From an uncultured Aquimarina sp. (lineage in GTDB: Bacteria > Bacteroidota > Bacteroidia > Flavobacteriales > Flavobacteriaceae), in contig CANMKK010000022.1 in NCBI GenBank assembly GCA_947498455.1, positions 26,539-90,538 of the forward strand: 64,000 nt of DNA, given 5' to 3'. A model generated the notes under the pieces. The model was not told where the DNA came from. It did not search any database and was given only the letters and a program-made list of their open reading frames with translations. How positions within the stretch are numbered: the first letter of the stretch is position 1; each line of letters begins with the position of its first letter. The position numbers and the translations under genes are program-made. Of the stretch, positions 45,863-55,683 are shown piece after piece.

Positions 45863-47047
45863 TTATTCTAATTGAAGTTTAAAAGGATTTCTGATTTCAT
45901 ATTCACTAGGTGAAATCAAATCTACAAGCGGTTTTAACAGCGTATTGGAAATGGAATTACCGTGACGTACATATAATTTCATTTCTACAGGTTTAGCACC
46001 GACACAACTTTTAATTATTTCGGCTGTTCTGCCTAGCCTTAGTTCAGTGACTTTTTTGGAAATAGCTAAATCAACATAATCATAAAGCATTTTTTGGTAA
46101 ATAGCATGTGTTTTATTATACCTGTAATCTATACCTATGTGATTAGCATCTATTACATTTTCTAATATAAAAGAAGTCGTAAAACCTATAAGTTCCTGAT
46201 GTAAAAAGTAACCTTTAAAAATGAATGCTTCCTTTAAGTTTTCTTTGAGGTTTCTAAAAGCAGATGCATTAAGCTTTCCTATTTTAAAGTCAGCTTTATC
46301 AATTACGGACAGATATAAAGTATCTATTTTGGTAGCAAAATCATTAATATCATTTGAGGTAAAATTTTTTACTAAAATATCAGAGGATTGTTTGAATACT
46401 TTTTTTGCTCTTGTTCTAAATTTCGTCTTCATACTATTAAGATAATCATCAAAGTTATCCCAATCAGTATTCAGTTTTAAAACCATATTTACGTCAATAT
46501 TAAATTCTCTAAAATCTTGATTTTTAATGAAGTCACTTTTAGAAAACGATTTTGGCCAAAACTCTTTTAATAGAATAAAGGCTGGTTTATCCGAAATTTC
46601 GGTTTTGCGAATATCTCTTAACGCATCAGATAAACTTTCGAAAGCAATTTTAGAGTCTATAGTGTCCGAATATATAAAACCATGTTCTCCACAAGAAAAT
46701 AGATTCCCACATACTAAAACCTTTACCTCCATTTTTTTTAGGAATGTATTTTTAATCGCATCACCTATTTTACACGGAAATTCTTGAAATTTTAATTTTT
46801 CAGGATCAAACTTGATAAGTTGTGTCACTGCAATTCCAACCGGAGTAGATTGATCATAAAAGATAACATATTTAAACGCTATGGTTTCAGAAAGGCTATC
46901 TTCTAAAGTTCTTAAATAATCTAGTGTAAAAAAAAGATTACGTGTCGTATTTATAATATTCCAATCTATTTTAGGAATATCTTTTATGCTAGTATAAAAA
47001 TTATAGTGCAAAGAACTTTTACTTGTTTTTTTATTTTTTTTCAGCAT
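45863..47047 (-). CDS. FemAB-like / GNAT acyltransferase
   Basis: 394 residues. It has two half domains of the GNAT fold: an N-terminal one up to about 190 and a C-terminal one around 240-370 (FKGYFLHQELIGFTTSFIL, IDANHIGIDYRYNKTHAIYQ). FKTKFRTRAKK-like basic helix in the middle (SMKTKFRTRAKKVFKQS) is common in FemAB-like proteins. Acceptor unknown; such enzymes act on peptidoglycan precursors, lipids or lysine-rich proteins. It forms an operon with the YdjM-like gene. Confidence 0.75.
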   Translation of the reverse strand: MLKKNKKTSKSSLHYNFYTSIKDIPKIDWNIINTTRNLFFTLDYLRTLEDSLSETIAFKYVIFYDQSTPVGIAVTQLIKFDPEKLKFQEFPCKIGDAIKNTFLKKMEVKVLVCGNLFSCGEHGFIYSDTIDSKIAFESLSDALRDIRKTEISDKPAFILLKEFWPKSFSKSDFIKNQDFREFNIDVNMVLKLNTDWDNFDDYLNSMKTKFRTRAKKVFKQSSDILVKNFTSNDINDFATKIDTLYLSVIDKADFKIGKLNASAFRNLKENLKEAFIFKGYFLHQELIGFTTSFILENVIDANHIGIDYRYNKTHAIYQKMLYDYVDLAISKKVTELRLGRTAEIIKSCVGAKPVEMKLYVRHGNSISNTLLKPLVDLISPSEYEIRNPFKLQLE

Positions 47048-47304
47048 GTATCCCTAACAATTTTATCAAATCAATTATTTCCAAAAATACATTTATTTTT
47101 TATGGTAGTATATACTTAAAGATTTATCCATATAAGGTTATCTGATTTTGTCTGAAAATGAGTAGTTTATATGGTTAAAACTTTGTTTTAGTGTTATTTT
47201 ACCGTTAATAAATGTTTTTGAACGAAAAGTGTTTCATAAAATTTATTTTTATGATGTTTATGTCAAATAAGTTTAGTTCTTTTGAAGGTAATTGGAATTA
47301 TTTT

Positions 47305-47730
47305 ATGGGGAAATCAATAAATTGTGTCTTGTTGATAGATGATGATAAGGCTACAAACTTCTTTAATGAGAGAGTAGTTACTAGGCATGATAGTTTTAAT
47401 CGTGTTAACACTGTACAGAGTGGTAAAGCAGCATTAGAATATCTATTAGAAGTAGAAAATCAAGAGGCAACTAAACCTGATTTAATTTTTCTTGATATCA
47501 ATATGCCAGCAATGAATGGTTGGGAGTTTCTAACAGAATTTTCTAAGTTAAATAAAGATACAATACAAGGTATTAAAGTAATTTTATTATCTACGTCATC
47601 TAACCCAGATGATGTAAGAGAATCTATTAAAAATCATTCAGTGGATGATTTTATTAATAAACCATTATCCTTAGGATTATTAGATGACGTCTTAGAAAAG
47701 CATTTTTCTATGAAAGGTTCTATAGTATAA
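47305..47730 (+). CDS. Single-domain CheY-like response regulator 1
   Basis: 141 residues from the ATG at 47305. The frame is open further upstream to 47212, but that part is not receiver-like, and the two paralogues have the same length as this start gives. Asp64 (IFLDINMPAMNGWEF) is the phospho-acceptor; switch residues Ser96/Thr97 (LLSTSS) and Lys119 (INKP) are intact. No output domain, so it probably works in a phosphorelay or by protein interaction. Confidence 0.88.
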   Translation: MGKSINCVLLIDDDKATNFFNERVVTRHDSFNRVNTVQSGKAALEYLLEVENQEATKPDLIFLDINMPAMNGWEFLTEFSKLNKDTIQGIKVILLSTSSNPDDVRESIKNHSVDDFINKPLSLGLLDDVLEKHFSMKGSIV

Positions 47731-48026
47731 TATGCTTTCTATTAAATAAATACACTAAAATTAGATGGTGTTGTTTTAGACAAAATAGTTAAGAACAAAA
47801 TTCTGTTCAATTGTGACTTACATCATAGCTCCTTAGAAATATAAAGGAGATTCCTCGGTATGATTTATAAGTTTTTAATTTAAAAATAGAAATAAGATTT
47901 TTTTTCGAATATAGTAAACCCTTAGTCGGTTTTTTATGCTTTTAGGCGTATTTTTATGATTAAAAAGTTATCTTCTTAGTAAGAGAAATAAACAATTTTA
48001 ATTCTTTTACTGAAACTTAAATTCAT
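47731..48026. other. Spacer between receivers 1 and 2
   Basis: About 296 bases, AT-rich, with one hairpin (CTCCTT at 47829-47834 and AAGGAG at 47844-47849) lacking a T-run. I see no gene. The spacing suggests that each receiver may have its own promoter. Confidence 0.35.
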
Positions 48027-48443
48027 ATGAGTGAATTAATTAAAAGCGTGTTACTTGTAGATGATGATAAACCTACGAGTTTTTACAATAAAAAAGTGCT
48101 CTCCATGCGTATAGGTTTAGAGCATATATACGCAGTGCAAAGTGGAGCAGAGGCATTACAATATTTGACTGAAACAAATAATGGGATTAGATTAAAGCCA
48201 ACAATTATTTTTTTGGATATTAATATGCCGGCAATGAATGGTTGGGAGTTTTTAAAAGAGTACCAAAAACTAAAAGAAGAAATAAAAGAAAACACTAAAA
48301 TCTTTATTTTGAGTACTTCTTCTATTCTTTTAGATATAGAAAGAGCCAAGAGAAACAGATTCGTTGAAGATTTTATCAATAAGCCATTATCATTAGGGAT
48401 ATTGGATGAATTGTTAAAAAAGCATTTTTGCTTTACTATCTGA
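48027..48443 (+). CDS. Single-domain CheY-like response regulator 2
   Basis: 138 residues, a close paralogue of the receiver upstream (both have IFLDINMPAMNGWEFL). Asp64 is the phospho-acceptor; the switch region is ILSTSS and the Lys is in INKPLSLG. Intact receiver, no output domain. It is part of a tandem of three. Confidence 0.92.
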   Translation: MSELIKSVLLVDDDKPTSFYNKKVLSMRIGLEHIYAVQSGAEALQYLTETNNGIRLKPTIIFLDINMPAMNGWEFLKEYQKLKEEIKENTKIFILSTSSILLDIERAKRNRFVEDFINKPLSLGILDELLKKHFCFTI

Positions 48444-48576
48444 TAACAAGTGTAGATATATGATATAGATTATCCAAGTATTACAATTAAAAGAAATCTA
48501 ATAAGTTTAGTACTATGGAATCAATAATAAACTATAGGGATTCAAAACAATAAAAGCAATATAATATTAGAGAACA

Positions 48577-49002
48577 ATGAAAAAGATGAGGAACATATTG
48601 TTAGTTGATGATAATGATGCTACAAATTATTTTAATAAGACAATTATTAATAAAATAGGATATGCAGAAAATGTCTTAGTTGCTAAAAATGGCAGGGAAG
48701 CCCTTGATATAATCGATTCTGGGATTATACCAGAATTAATATTTCTTGATATTAATATGCCTATTATGAGTGGTTGGGAGTTTTTAGAAGAATACCAAAA
48801 ACTGGATGTAATATATAAAGAGTCTATTATAATTCTGATGATTGGTGGTCAATTAGAAAGTCAAGACCAAAAACGGATAGATATAATTCCCGAAATTAAA
48901 GATTGTAGGGGTAAGATACTTACAAAAGAAATAGTAAGGGAGATTTACGATACTTATTTTCAAAAAAATAATAATGACGGTTCAGTTGCACATATTTTTT
49001 AA
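48577..49002 (+). CDS. Single-domain CheY-like response regulator 3, degenerate
   Basis: 141 residues; Met4 is an alternative start. The acidic pair is in LLVDDND, phospho-acceptor Asp58 in IFLDINMPIMSGWEF. The switch Ser/Thr is missing: the position equivalent to STSS reads MIGG (about 88-91). The conserved Lys appears in RGKILTK. It is a diverged receiver that may no longer switch normally or may bind its partner constitutively. It ends about 100 bases before the TonB receptor gene. Confidence 0.88.
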   Translation: MKKMRNILLVDDNDATNYFNKTIINKIGYAENVLVAKNGREALDIIDSGIIPELIFLDINMPIMSGWEFLEEYQKLDVIYKESIIILMIGGQLESQDQKRIDIIPEIKDCRGKILTKEIVREIYDTYFQKNNNDGSVAHIF

Positions 49003-49102
49003 AATAAATATATAGTCTTGTTAAAGATTTTGTTTTTATATGTGTTATTTTGTCTGAGATTTTATACTTTATATGTTTGATAACAATTATGGATTAATTA
49101 TT

Positions 49103-51814
49103 ATGATTAATCTACGGCAAAGATATAATATTGCTGCGATAGTTTTTTTTTGTATTCTTCAATCTGTATTATCACAATCGAAAGGAACGATTTCTGGTAA
49201 TATTTCTGATCAGTTTGGTAATTTGCCAGGTGCAAGAGTTAGTATAGAAGGAACAGATCAGAATACTACCACAGATGTTAATGGTAATTACTCATTTCAT
49301 ATCGAAAAAGGTGAATATGTTCTGACTGCTGGTTTTGTTATGTACAATACTATTTCTAAAACCGTAGTCATAAAAGAAGGAGAGACGATTACCTTAAATT
49401 TTGTATTAGAAACTGGGTTTTCAATAGATCAACCGATATCCATTGGTTCTAGAGCAGAACCGAGGTCTCTTTTAAAAACTACTGCTCCAATAGATATTAT
49501 ATCCCCTCAGGAAATTACAAATTCATCACAGGTAGAATTGAGTCATATACTACATTTTTTGGTGCCATCTTTTCATTCTACACATCAAACTATTGCCGAT
49601 GGTACAGATCACATTGATCCAGCTACGCTTAGGGGATTAGGACCAGATCAGGTTTTGATATTAGTAAATGGAAAAAGAAGACATAATAGCTCATTATTAA
49701 ATGTAAATGGTACTGTTGGTAGAGGAACCGTAGGTACAGATTTTAATTCTATTCCTATCGCATCGATAGAACGGATTGAAATATTACGAGATGGGGCTAC
49801 TTCGCAATACGGATCAGATGCTATTGCTGGAGTTATAAATATTATATTAAAAAAGCAGACAGAAGTAATAGATGTAGATAACCGAATTGGAATTACTATG
49901 GACGGTGATGGGTTTAATACATATTCTTCAGCAAATTTTGGATTAAAGGTAGGTAATAAAGGTTATATCAACGTTACCGCAGAGTACAGAGATAGAGAGT
50001 CTATAAATAGAGCAGGTAATTATACAGGAACAGTATATTCTAATGATGAAGCAGAGGATCAAAATTTAATAGACGAAAACAATTTTTTTGGACAAACGGG
50101 ATATTCCGATCAGAGGGTTATGGAAATAGGTAATGCCGAAACCCAAAATCTTGCATTAGCTTTTAATGGAGAAATAGAGATGTCTAATAATGCCAGTTTT
50201 TATCTTCAAGGGGGAAGAAATTATCGAGAGGGAAAATCAACTGGATTTTATCGTTTTCCTAAAGAGTGGGATAGAGTGGTTCCAGAATTATTTCCTAATG
50301 GTTTCTCTCCAAAGATATTAACAGACATACAGGATGATGTTGTAGCAGGGGGTATTAAGGGAGTGAAGAATGATTGGAATGTCGATTTTAGCCATTCTAT
50401 TGGAATTAATAAATTAGATTATACAGTAAATAATTCTAATAATGCTTCTCTTGGGGTAGCATCTCCCAGAACATTTTATGCGGGAGGTTTTGTGTATAAA
50501 CAGAATACAACGAATCTTGATATTTCCAGAACATTCGATTGGCTTAATGGAATAAATATAGCCTTCGGAGCGGAGCTTAGAGTGGAGAATTATCAGATAA
50601 TAGCAGGAGAAGAAGCCTCTTACGTGGATGGAGGGAGTATATATACAAATGACGAAGGAGAAGAGATGTTTAGAATACCAGCAGCACAGGTTTTTCCCGG
50701 AATCCAACCGGAGAATGAACTAAATAGGTTTAGAACCAACAGTTCTGCTTATCTGGATCTGGAAACAAATATATCGGAAAAAATACTAGTAAAAGCAGCA
50801 GCGAGATATGAGGCTTATAATGATTTTGGAGGGCAGGCTATATGGAAAATTTCGGGAAGATATAGAGTTAATAATAATGTAAGCGTACGAGCAGGTTTTT
50901 CTACAGGGTTTAGGGCACCATCACTTCATCAAGTTTTTTTTCAGAATATAAGTACGCAAGTAATAAATGGTAAAAGTATTCAGGTGGGAACTTTTAATAA
51001 TGAAAGTGCCGTAGCCAAAGAGGCTTTTAGTATTGAACCATTAAAACCCGAATTGTCAAACCATTTTAGTGCAGGAGTAAGTGGCAAGCTCAATGATAAT
51101 TTTACATTTTCTTGTGATTATTATTCGATACATATTTATGATAGAATAGTACTTTCGGGTAGATTTGCAGAAGGTTATGAAGATATTTTAGGTGAATTTC
51201 ATGTAGGAGCAGCTCAATTTTTTACCAATGCGATTGATTCCCGAACCTCTGGAGTAGACATAGCTTTAGCGTATAAGACTGTGTTAGGAACTGGTAAATT
51301 AGATGTTTCTTTAGGAGCTAATATAAATAAAACTGAAGTTCTAGGACCCATAAAAGTTTCTACCTCTTTAGTTGGTCAGGAAAGTATACTTTTTAATAGA
51401 GAAGAAATAGCCAGAGTAGAATCCGCTCAACCGAATTATAAAGTAAATGCAATTACATCCTATGAATTTGATAAGTTTAGATTACAGCTTGTCAATACAC
51501 TTTTTGGAGAAGTGAAATTTGTACATCCAGATGATGGAGATCAGGCAAATTGGATGTTTAATGACTTTACAGGAAGGGTAGAAAGTAGAGATCAGACATT
51601 TTCTCCAAAATTAGTTACTGATTTAGCAGTTTCTTATCAACTTAATAGTTATCTTAAGTGTACATTAGGGGGTAATAATTTGTTTAACGTTTTTCCTGAT
51701 AAGCACTCACATTCTGAAAATACGAATGAAGGAAACTTTATTTACAGTAGAAGAGTGCAACAATTTGGAATAAGTGGATCTAACTACTATCTTAGAGTAT
51801 TGCTAAGACTATGA
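49103..51814 (+). CDS. TonB-dependent receptor with carboxypeptidase-regulatory N-domain
   Basis: The frame opens at 49073, but the signal peptide (MINLRQRYNIAAIVFFCILQ, cleavage after LSQ) fits the ATG at 49103, giving 903 residues. A CarboxypepD_reg-like domain (about 27-100, GNISDQFGNLPGARVSIEGT) leads into the plug (RGLGPDQVLILVNGKRRHNS, IEILRDGATSQYGSDAIAGVINI) and the beta barrel. It is an outer membrane substrate importer. Its stop overlaps the next kinase gene by 4 bases, an unusual link that suggests it feeds a signal to that kinase. Confidence 0.94.
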   Translation: MINLRQRYNIAAIVFFCILQSVLSQSKGTISGNISDQFGNLPGARVSIEGTDQNTTTDVNGNYSFHIEKGEYVLTAGFVMYNTISKTVVIKEGETITLNFVLETGFSIDQPISIGSRAEPRSLLKTTAPIDIISPQEITNSSQVELSHILHFLVPSFHSTHQTIADGTDHIDPATLRGLGPDQVLILVNGKRRHNSSLLNVNGTVGRGTVGTDFNSIPIASIERIEILRDGATSQYGSDAIAGVINIILKKQTEVIDVDNRIGITMDGDGFNTYSSANFGLKVGNKGYINVTAEYRDRESINRAGNYTGTVYSNDEAEDQNLIDENNFFGQTGYSDQRVMEIGNAETQNLALAFNGEIEMSNNASFYLQGGRNYREGKSTGFYRFPKEWDRVVPELFPNGFSPKILTDIQDDVVAGGIKGVKNDWNVDFSHSIGINKLDYTVNNSNNASLGVASPRTFYAGGFVYKQNTTNLDISRTFDWLNGINIAFGAELRVENYQIIAGEEASYVDGGSIYTNDEGEEMFRIPAAQVFPGIQPENELNRFRTNSSAYLDLETNISEKILVKAAARYEAYNDFGGQAIWKISGRYRVNNNVSVRAGFSTGFRAPSLHQVFFQNISTQVINGKSIQVGTFNNESAVAKEAFSIEPLKPELSNHFSAGVSGKLNDNFTFSCDYYSIHIYDRIVLSGRFAEGYEDILGEFHVGAAQFFTNAIDSRTSGVDIALAYKTVLGTGKLDVSLGANINKTEVLGPIKVSTSLVGQESILFNREEIARVESAQPNYKVNAITSYEFDKFRLQLVNTLFGEVKFVHPDDGDQANWMFNDFTGRVESRDQTFSPKLVTDLAVSYQLNSYLKCTLGGNNLFNVFPDKHSHSENTNEGNFIYSRRVQQFGISGSNYYLRVLLRL

Positions 51815-53646
51815 TGGATAATAAGGTTATATTGGGGAATATATCTTTCCGAAAATTAAGTATTGTAACAATAGTACTATTTTTTGCCATTAGTACTTTT
51901 TCTAAAATATGGTCTCAGGATACAAGTGGAGAAGAAGTAAGAAGACTACAACACGCTATATTTGTATTTAATTTTGGGCAGCAGATTGGTTGGAAAAACT
52001 TTGATAAGTTAGATACTTTTAAAATTGGGGTATTGGGACCTGATCGTACCATTATTGATCTTAAATCAATGGCTCAGAAGCGTAAAATTTCTGGGAAACC
52101 TGTAGAAGTAATTCGTTTTCAATTCGTAAAAAATGTCAAAGATATTCAATTATTATATGTTAATAATAAATATAACTATAGTGTAGAGTACATTTTAAGT
52201 AAAATTGAAGGTAAACAAATCCTTTTAGTTACAGAAGATTACAACTTTAATACCTCTATGATCAATATGATCAATGTGGGAGATTCTTTTAGATATGAAA
52301 TAAATGAACAGCGTATTAAAGATGAAGGGTTTACAATTTCTTCCTCTTTAAAAAAACATGCAATTACCTCATCCGAGAAGTGGAGAGGATTGTATGCGCA
52401 TACTGAAGAATCTTTAGAAAAAGTATTAGAAGAAAATAAAGAACACAAAGAGGCTATAAAGAATAAAGAAAAGCAGATTAAGCAACAGGAAAAAAAGATA
52501 ATTAGTCAAGAAAAAGTAATAGATACTATAGCTAATAAAGTAAGTGAGAAAAATAAATGGATTGAAGAATTATCTGTAGAAAGTAGGTTGCGTAAAAAGA
52601 AATACGAAGAAAAACTACAAATTGAAAGAGAGCTGGAAAAAAATATACAAGAACAATTAGAATTCATAAAATCTCAGGAAGATAAAATAAAAATAAGCAC
52701 TCAAGAGATTGAAAATCAACGAACATATCTAGAGGCACAGAATAAACAAATTAAATTACAAGAAGAGATATTAGAGAGACAAACCTCTGAAATCAGTGAT
52801 CAAAAAAAGACTAATTTATTACTGACTATTTTGGCTGCTTTTATTCTTTTGGGAAGTATACTTTTATATTGGGGGTATAGTTTAAAGAAAAAGTTAAGTA
52901 AAGAATTACAAGAAAAAAACAAGGAGATACAACGGCAATCATCGGATTTGGAATCTAAAAATAAAGAGTTAGAGCAGTTCGCATATATTGCAAGTCATGA
53001 TTTACAAGAACCACTAAATACAATATCTAGTTTTATTGGATTGCTATCAGAAGATTATTCGGATAAATTTGATGAAGTAGGAAAAGAAAGCCTCACTTTT
53101 ATTCAGAATGCCAGTGAACGTATGAAAAGATTAATAGATGGTTTACTGGAATATTCTAGATTAGGAAGAACGAAAGATTTTACGGTAGTTAATTTAAATA
53201 CGATTATAGAAGAAATTGAGGCAGATTTTGGTGTGATATTAGAGAAGACAAATGCTGTTATTAATGTAGGGAATATTCCGCAAGTATACGGTTCAGAGCT
53301 GGAACTACGATTATTACTACAAAACCTAATTAGTAATGCAATTAAGTTTACCGAAGAAAGTATAGCACCAATTGTTACAATATCTGCTAACCAAATACTG
53401 GATGCACCTGATAAACCTTCTGGAGTTTGGGAGTTTTCTGTAAAAGATAATGGTATCGGAATTCCCATAAAACATAAAGATAGAATCTTTGCTATTTTTC
53501 AGAGACTACATTCTAGGGATAAATATCAGGGTACAGGTATTGGATTAGCGCATTGTAAAAAAATTGTGGCGTCTCATGGAGGTACTATTTGGTTTGATTC
53601 TATAGTCGGTGAAGGAAGTACGTTTTATTTTACAATCCCCATATAA
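51811..53646 (+). CDS. Histidine kinase with N-terminal YfiR domain
   Basis: 611 residues. A signal anchor (about 10-35) is followed by a YfiR-like (DUF4154) periplasmic domain (about 40-190; VRRLQHAIFVFNFGQQIGW, ILLVTEDYNFNTSMINM). A long coiled coil spans about 200-330 and a membrane helix about 335-357. The HisKA domain has His396 (YIASHDLQEPLNTI), and the HATPase shows NLISNAIKFT, VKDNGIGIP and GTGIGLAHCKKI. It has no receiver domain, so the three nearby CheY-like proteins are plausible partners. It is coupled to the TonB receptor by a 4-base overlap. Confidence 0.92.
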   Translation: MMDNKVILGNISFRKLSIVTIVLFFAISTFSKIWSQDTSGEEVRRLQHAIFVFNFGQQIGWKNFDKLDTFKIGVLGPDRTIIDLKSMAQKRKISGKPVEVIRFQFVKNVKDIQLLYVNNKYNYSVEYILSKIEGKQILLVTEDYNFNTSMINMINVGDSFRYEINEQRIKDEGFTISSSLKKHAITSSEKWRGLYAHTEESLEKVLEENKEHKEAIKNKEKQIKQQEKKIISQEKVIDTIANKVSEKNKWIEELSVESRLRKKKYEEKLQIERELEKNIQEQLEFIKSQEDKIKISTQEIENQRTYLEAQNKQIKLQEEILERQTSEISDQKKTNLLLTILAAFILLGSILLYWGYSLKKKLSKELQEKNKEIQRQSSDLESKNKELEQFAYIASHDLQEPLNTISSFIGLLSEDYSDKFDEVGKESLTFIQNASERMKRLIDGLLEYSRLGRTKDFTVVNLNTIIEEIEADFGVILEKTNAVINVGNIPQVYGSELELRLLLQNLISNAIKFTEESIAPIVTISANQILDAPDKPSGVWEFSVKDNGIGIPIKHKDRIFAIFQRLHSRDKYQGTGIGLAHCKKIVASHGGTIWFDSIVGEGSTFYFTIPI

Positions 53647-53738
53647 CAAAGTTATATATACTGGTATAACTAATATCCTAAAACTGGACTACACAAGTAT
53701 CTTATTTTGGTACTATACTTGTATACAAATTTAGAATT

Positions 53739-54257
53739 ATGAGAATTACCGATTTAAAAACTAATGAATATGATCCTTATTACAAGAGGTATATAGATAA
53801 ATTATCACCAACACTAAATCTTAGAGAAGGTTTTGTAGTAGGGAAAAATAGTATAATTACTTTTTTTAAACATATTCCTGATGACAAGTTAGTATATAAA
53901 TATGAGGTTGATAAATGGACTATAAAAGAGATTCTACAACACCTGATTGATACAGAGCGAATATTTATGTATAGATGTTTTAGGATTGCTAGAAATGATA
54001 AAACGTCTTTAGCTGGATTTGATCAAAATATGTATATAGAGCCTTCTGGCGCTAATAACAAATCTATAGATACTCTCATTGAAGAATACAGTATTGTTCG
54101 CGAAAACTCTATTTCACTTCTTACCAGTATCACGGATGATCATTTAATGTTTATTGGTGATGCCAATGGAGGTAATATGTCCGCTAGAGTTGCTGCTTTT
54201 ACTATAATAGGGCATGAAATTTGGCATATGGATATTATTAAAGAGCGATATTTATAG
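53739..54257 (+). CDS. DinB-family protein
   Basis: 172 residues, four-helix bundle. DinB signatures are DKWTIKEILQHLIDTERIFMYR and, at the end, IIGHEIWHMDIIKERYL, with three His that fit the metal site (in LQHLIDTER, GHEIWH and HMDI). Probably a thiol- or metal-dependent enzyme of the bacillithiol-transferase kind; the substrate is unknown. Confidence 0.9.
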   Translation: MRITDLKTNEYDPYYKRYIDKLSPTLNLREGFVVGKNSIITFFKHIPDDKLVYKYEVDKWTIKEILQHLIDTERIFMYRCFRIARNDKTSLAGFDQNMYIEPSGANNKSIDTLIEEYSIVRENSISLLTSITDDHLMFIGDANGGNMSARVAAFTIIGHEIWHMDIIKERYL

Positions 54258-54448
54258 TTTTTAGGAGTACGCTCATTTTTAATCCATATGGAGGGCTTAG
54301 TTCCCAAGGATTTCCTTGAAAACAAAATAATGGTTTTCGGAAGTACAACTTGTGAGTGTGCTCTAAGGTTGCTGATTTCTCTTGCTTGCCTCAAAATTTA
54401 AAATCGTGTGCTCAATAGATGACTACCTGGTTTGCTCGAGATAGCTAA

Positions 54449-54982
54449 CTACTTTTGTTGATTAAATTTCTCTTTTGATAATGTAAATTGATTTGTCATT
54501 TGATAAAAATTAATCCATCCCGGAGTAGTTTCATATGATTTCTCAAACGTGAACCCTATTTTTTTCAGGATATAGTTTGGTGCTGGATTTTCTGCATACG
54601 GTTCACAAATTAAATTTTTAAGTTTAAAGTTATCAAAATAATATGGTATGGTAAGGTTTAAAAACTTAACACCGAATCCATTTCTTCTGTTAGAAGTTTT
54701 CCATATATGAAGATGCATGGATGCAGATATTCCATATGTAATCTTATTAATATTAGAATGACCAATCGGTTGGTTATCAATTAACCAAATGATATAGTAA
54801 AATTCTTTTTGATTATATGGTTTAGCATATTCTGATTGTAGTTTCTTAATCCATTGTCCTTTCTCAGGCAATTTGTGTTTATCCGCACCCATTCCTTTAA
54901 GATATAGGACATCTGCGGTACAAAAGTAATTTACAATTTGTTCTATATCATCCGTAGTCATTTCACGTACCGATAATTTCAT
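54449..54982 (-). CDS. GNAT N-acetyltransferase
   Basis: 177 residues. A GNAT start (MKLSVREMTTDDIEQIVNYF), IIWLIDNQPIGHSNIN and a weak acetyl-CoA region (HLHIWKTSNRRNGFGVKFLN) support the fold. Substrate unknown. It is a single gene between DinB and SDR genes. Confidence 0.85.
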   Translation of the reverse strand: MKLSVREMTTDDIEQIVNYFCTADVLYLKGMGADKHKLPEKGQWIKKLQSEYAKPYNQKEFYYIIWLIDNQPIGHSNINKITYGISASMHLHIWKTSNRRNGFGVKFLNLTIPYYFDNFKLKNLICEPYAENPAPNYILKKIGFTFEKSYETTPGWINFYQMTNQFTLSKEKFNQQK

Positions 54983-55051
54983 TTGCTCAATGCTTTTAGG
55001 CGTTTTTTTATGTTTACATGGTTTATTTATAAAAAGAATTAGGATAGCATA

Positions 55052-55654
55052 TTATTCATAAATTCTAATGATCTGACCTCTATCTTTTCCTTCTACACTT
55101 CGTACATATGCATTTATAGCTTTGTTCATAGGAACTGGGTTATGACCAGGGAAATAACTTTTGTACTTTTCATAGGCATCGGCAACCATACCCAAAGAAA
55201 CTACATTCACCCTTATTTCATTTTCAATCTCTAGATCTACGGCCTTTACAAAACTATGAATCCCACCATTGACCATTGCCGCACTTGTAGTTTTTATAAC
55301 AGGATCATCTGCCAAAATTCCAGTGGATAATGTTATCGAACCTTGCTTGGTAAGATAGTTTTTTCCAATTCTAACCAAATTTACCTGCCCCATAAGTTTA
55401 CTTCTTAACCCAATGTAATAATCATCCTCACTAAGGCTATTAAATTCTGCCCACTTTGCCTCTCCTGCGATACATATAATAGCATTTAATAGCCCTATTT
55501 TATCAAACATTGATCTTATAGAAGCACTATCTGCAATATCTACTAACACATCTCCATTGGTTCTACCTCCAATAAGGACTTCATGGTTTTCTTTAAAATA
55601 TGCAGACACTTTGGTTCCGATAGTCCCATTTCCACCAATTATTAATATTTTCAT
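55052..55654 (-). CDS. Short-chain dehydrogenase of an atypical subgroup
   Basis: 200 residues. The nucleotide motif is GGNGTIGTKVS (8-18), with ICIAGEAKW in place of the NNAG motif. The catalytic Tyr-xxx-Lys is not found: the segment after STGIL reads SAAMVNGGIHSFVKA. I recall a subgroup of small SDR proteins with this pattern, so it may be a family feature rather than damage. The activity is therefore open. Confidence 0.85.
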   Translation of the reverse strand: MKILIIGGNGTIGTKVSAYFKENHEVLIGGRTNGDVLVDIADSASIRSMFDKIGLLNAIICIAGEAKWAEFNSLSEDDYYIGLRSKLMGQVNLVRIGKNYLTKQGSITLSTGILADDPVIKTTSAAMVNGGIHSFVKAVDLEIENEIRVNVVSLGMVADAYEKYKSYFPGHNPVPMNKAINAYVRSVEGKDRGQIIRIYE

Positions 55655-55683
55655 ACGTTATGTTTTATATAGATGTTTATTGT

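Noticed and set aside
47212..47304. Upstream extension of receiver 1
   Set aside because: The extra 31 residues are not receiver-like, and the paralogues have the length given by the ATG at 47305.
49073..49102. Earlier ATG for the TonB receptor
   Set aside because: The signal peptide fits the ATG at 49103.
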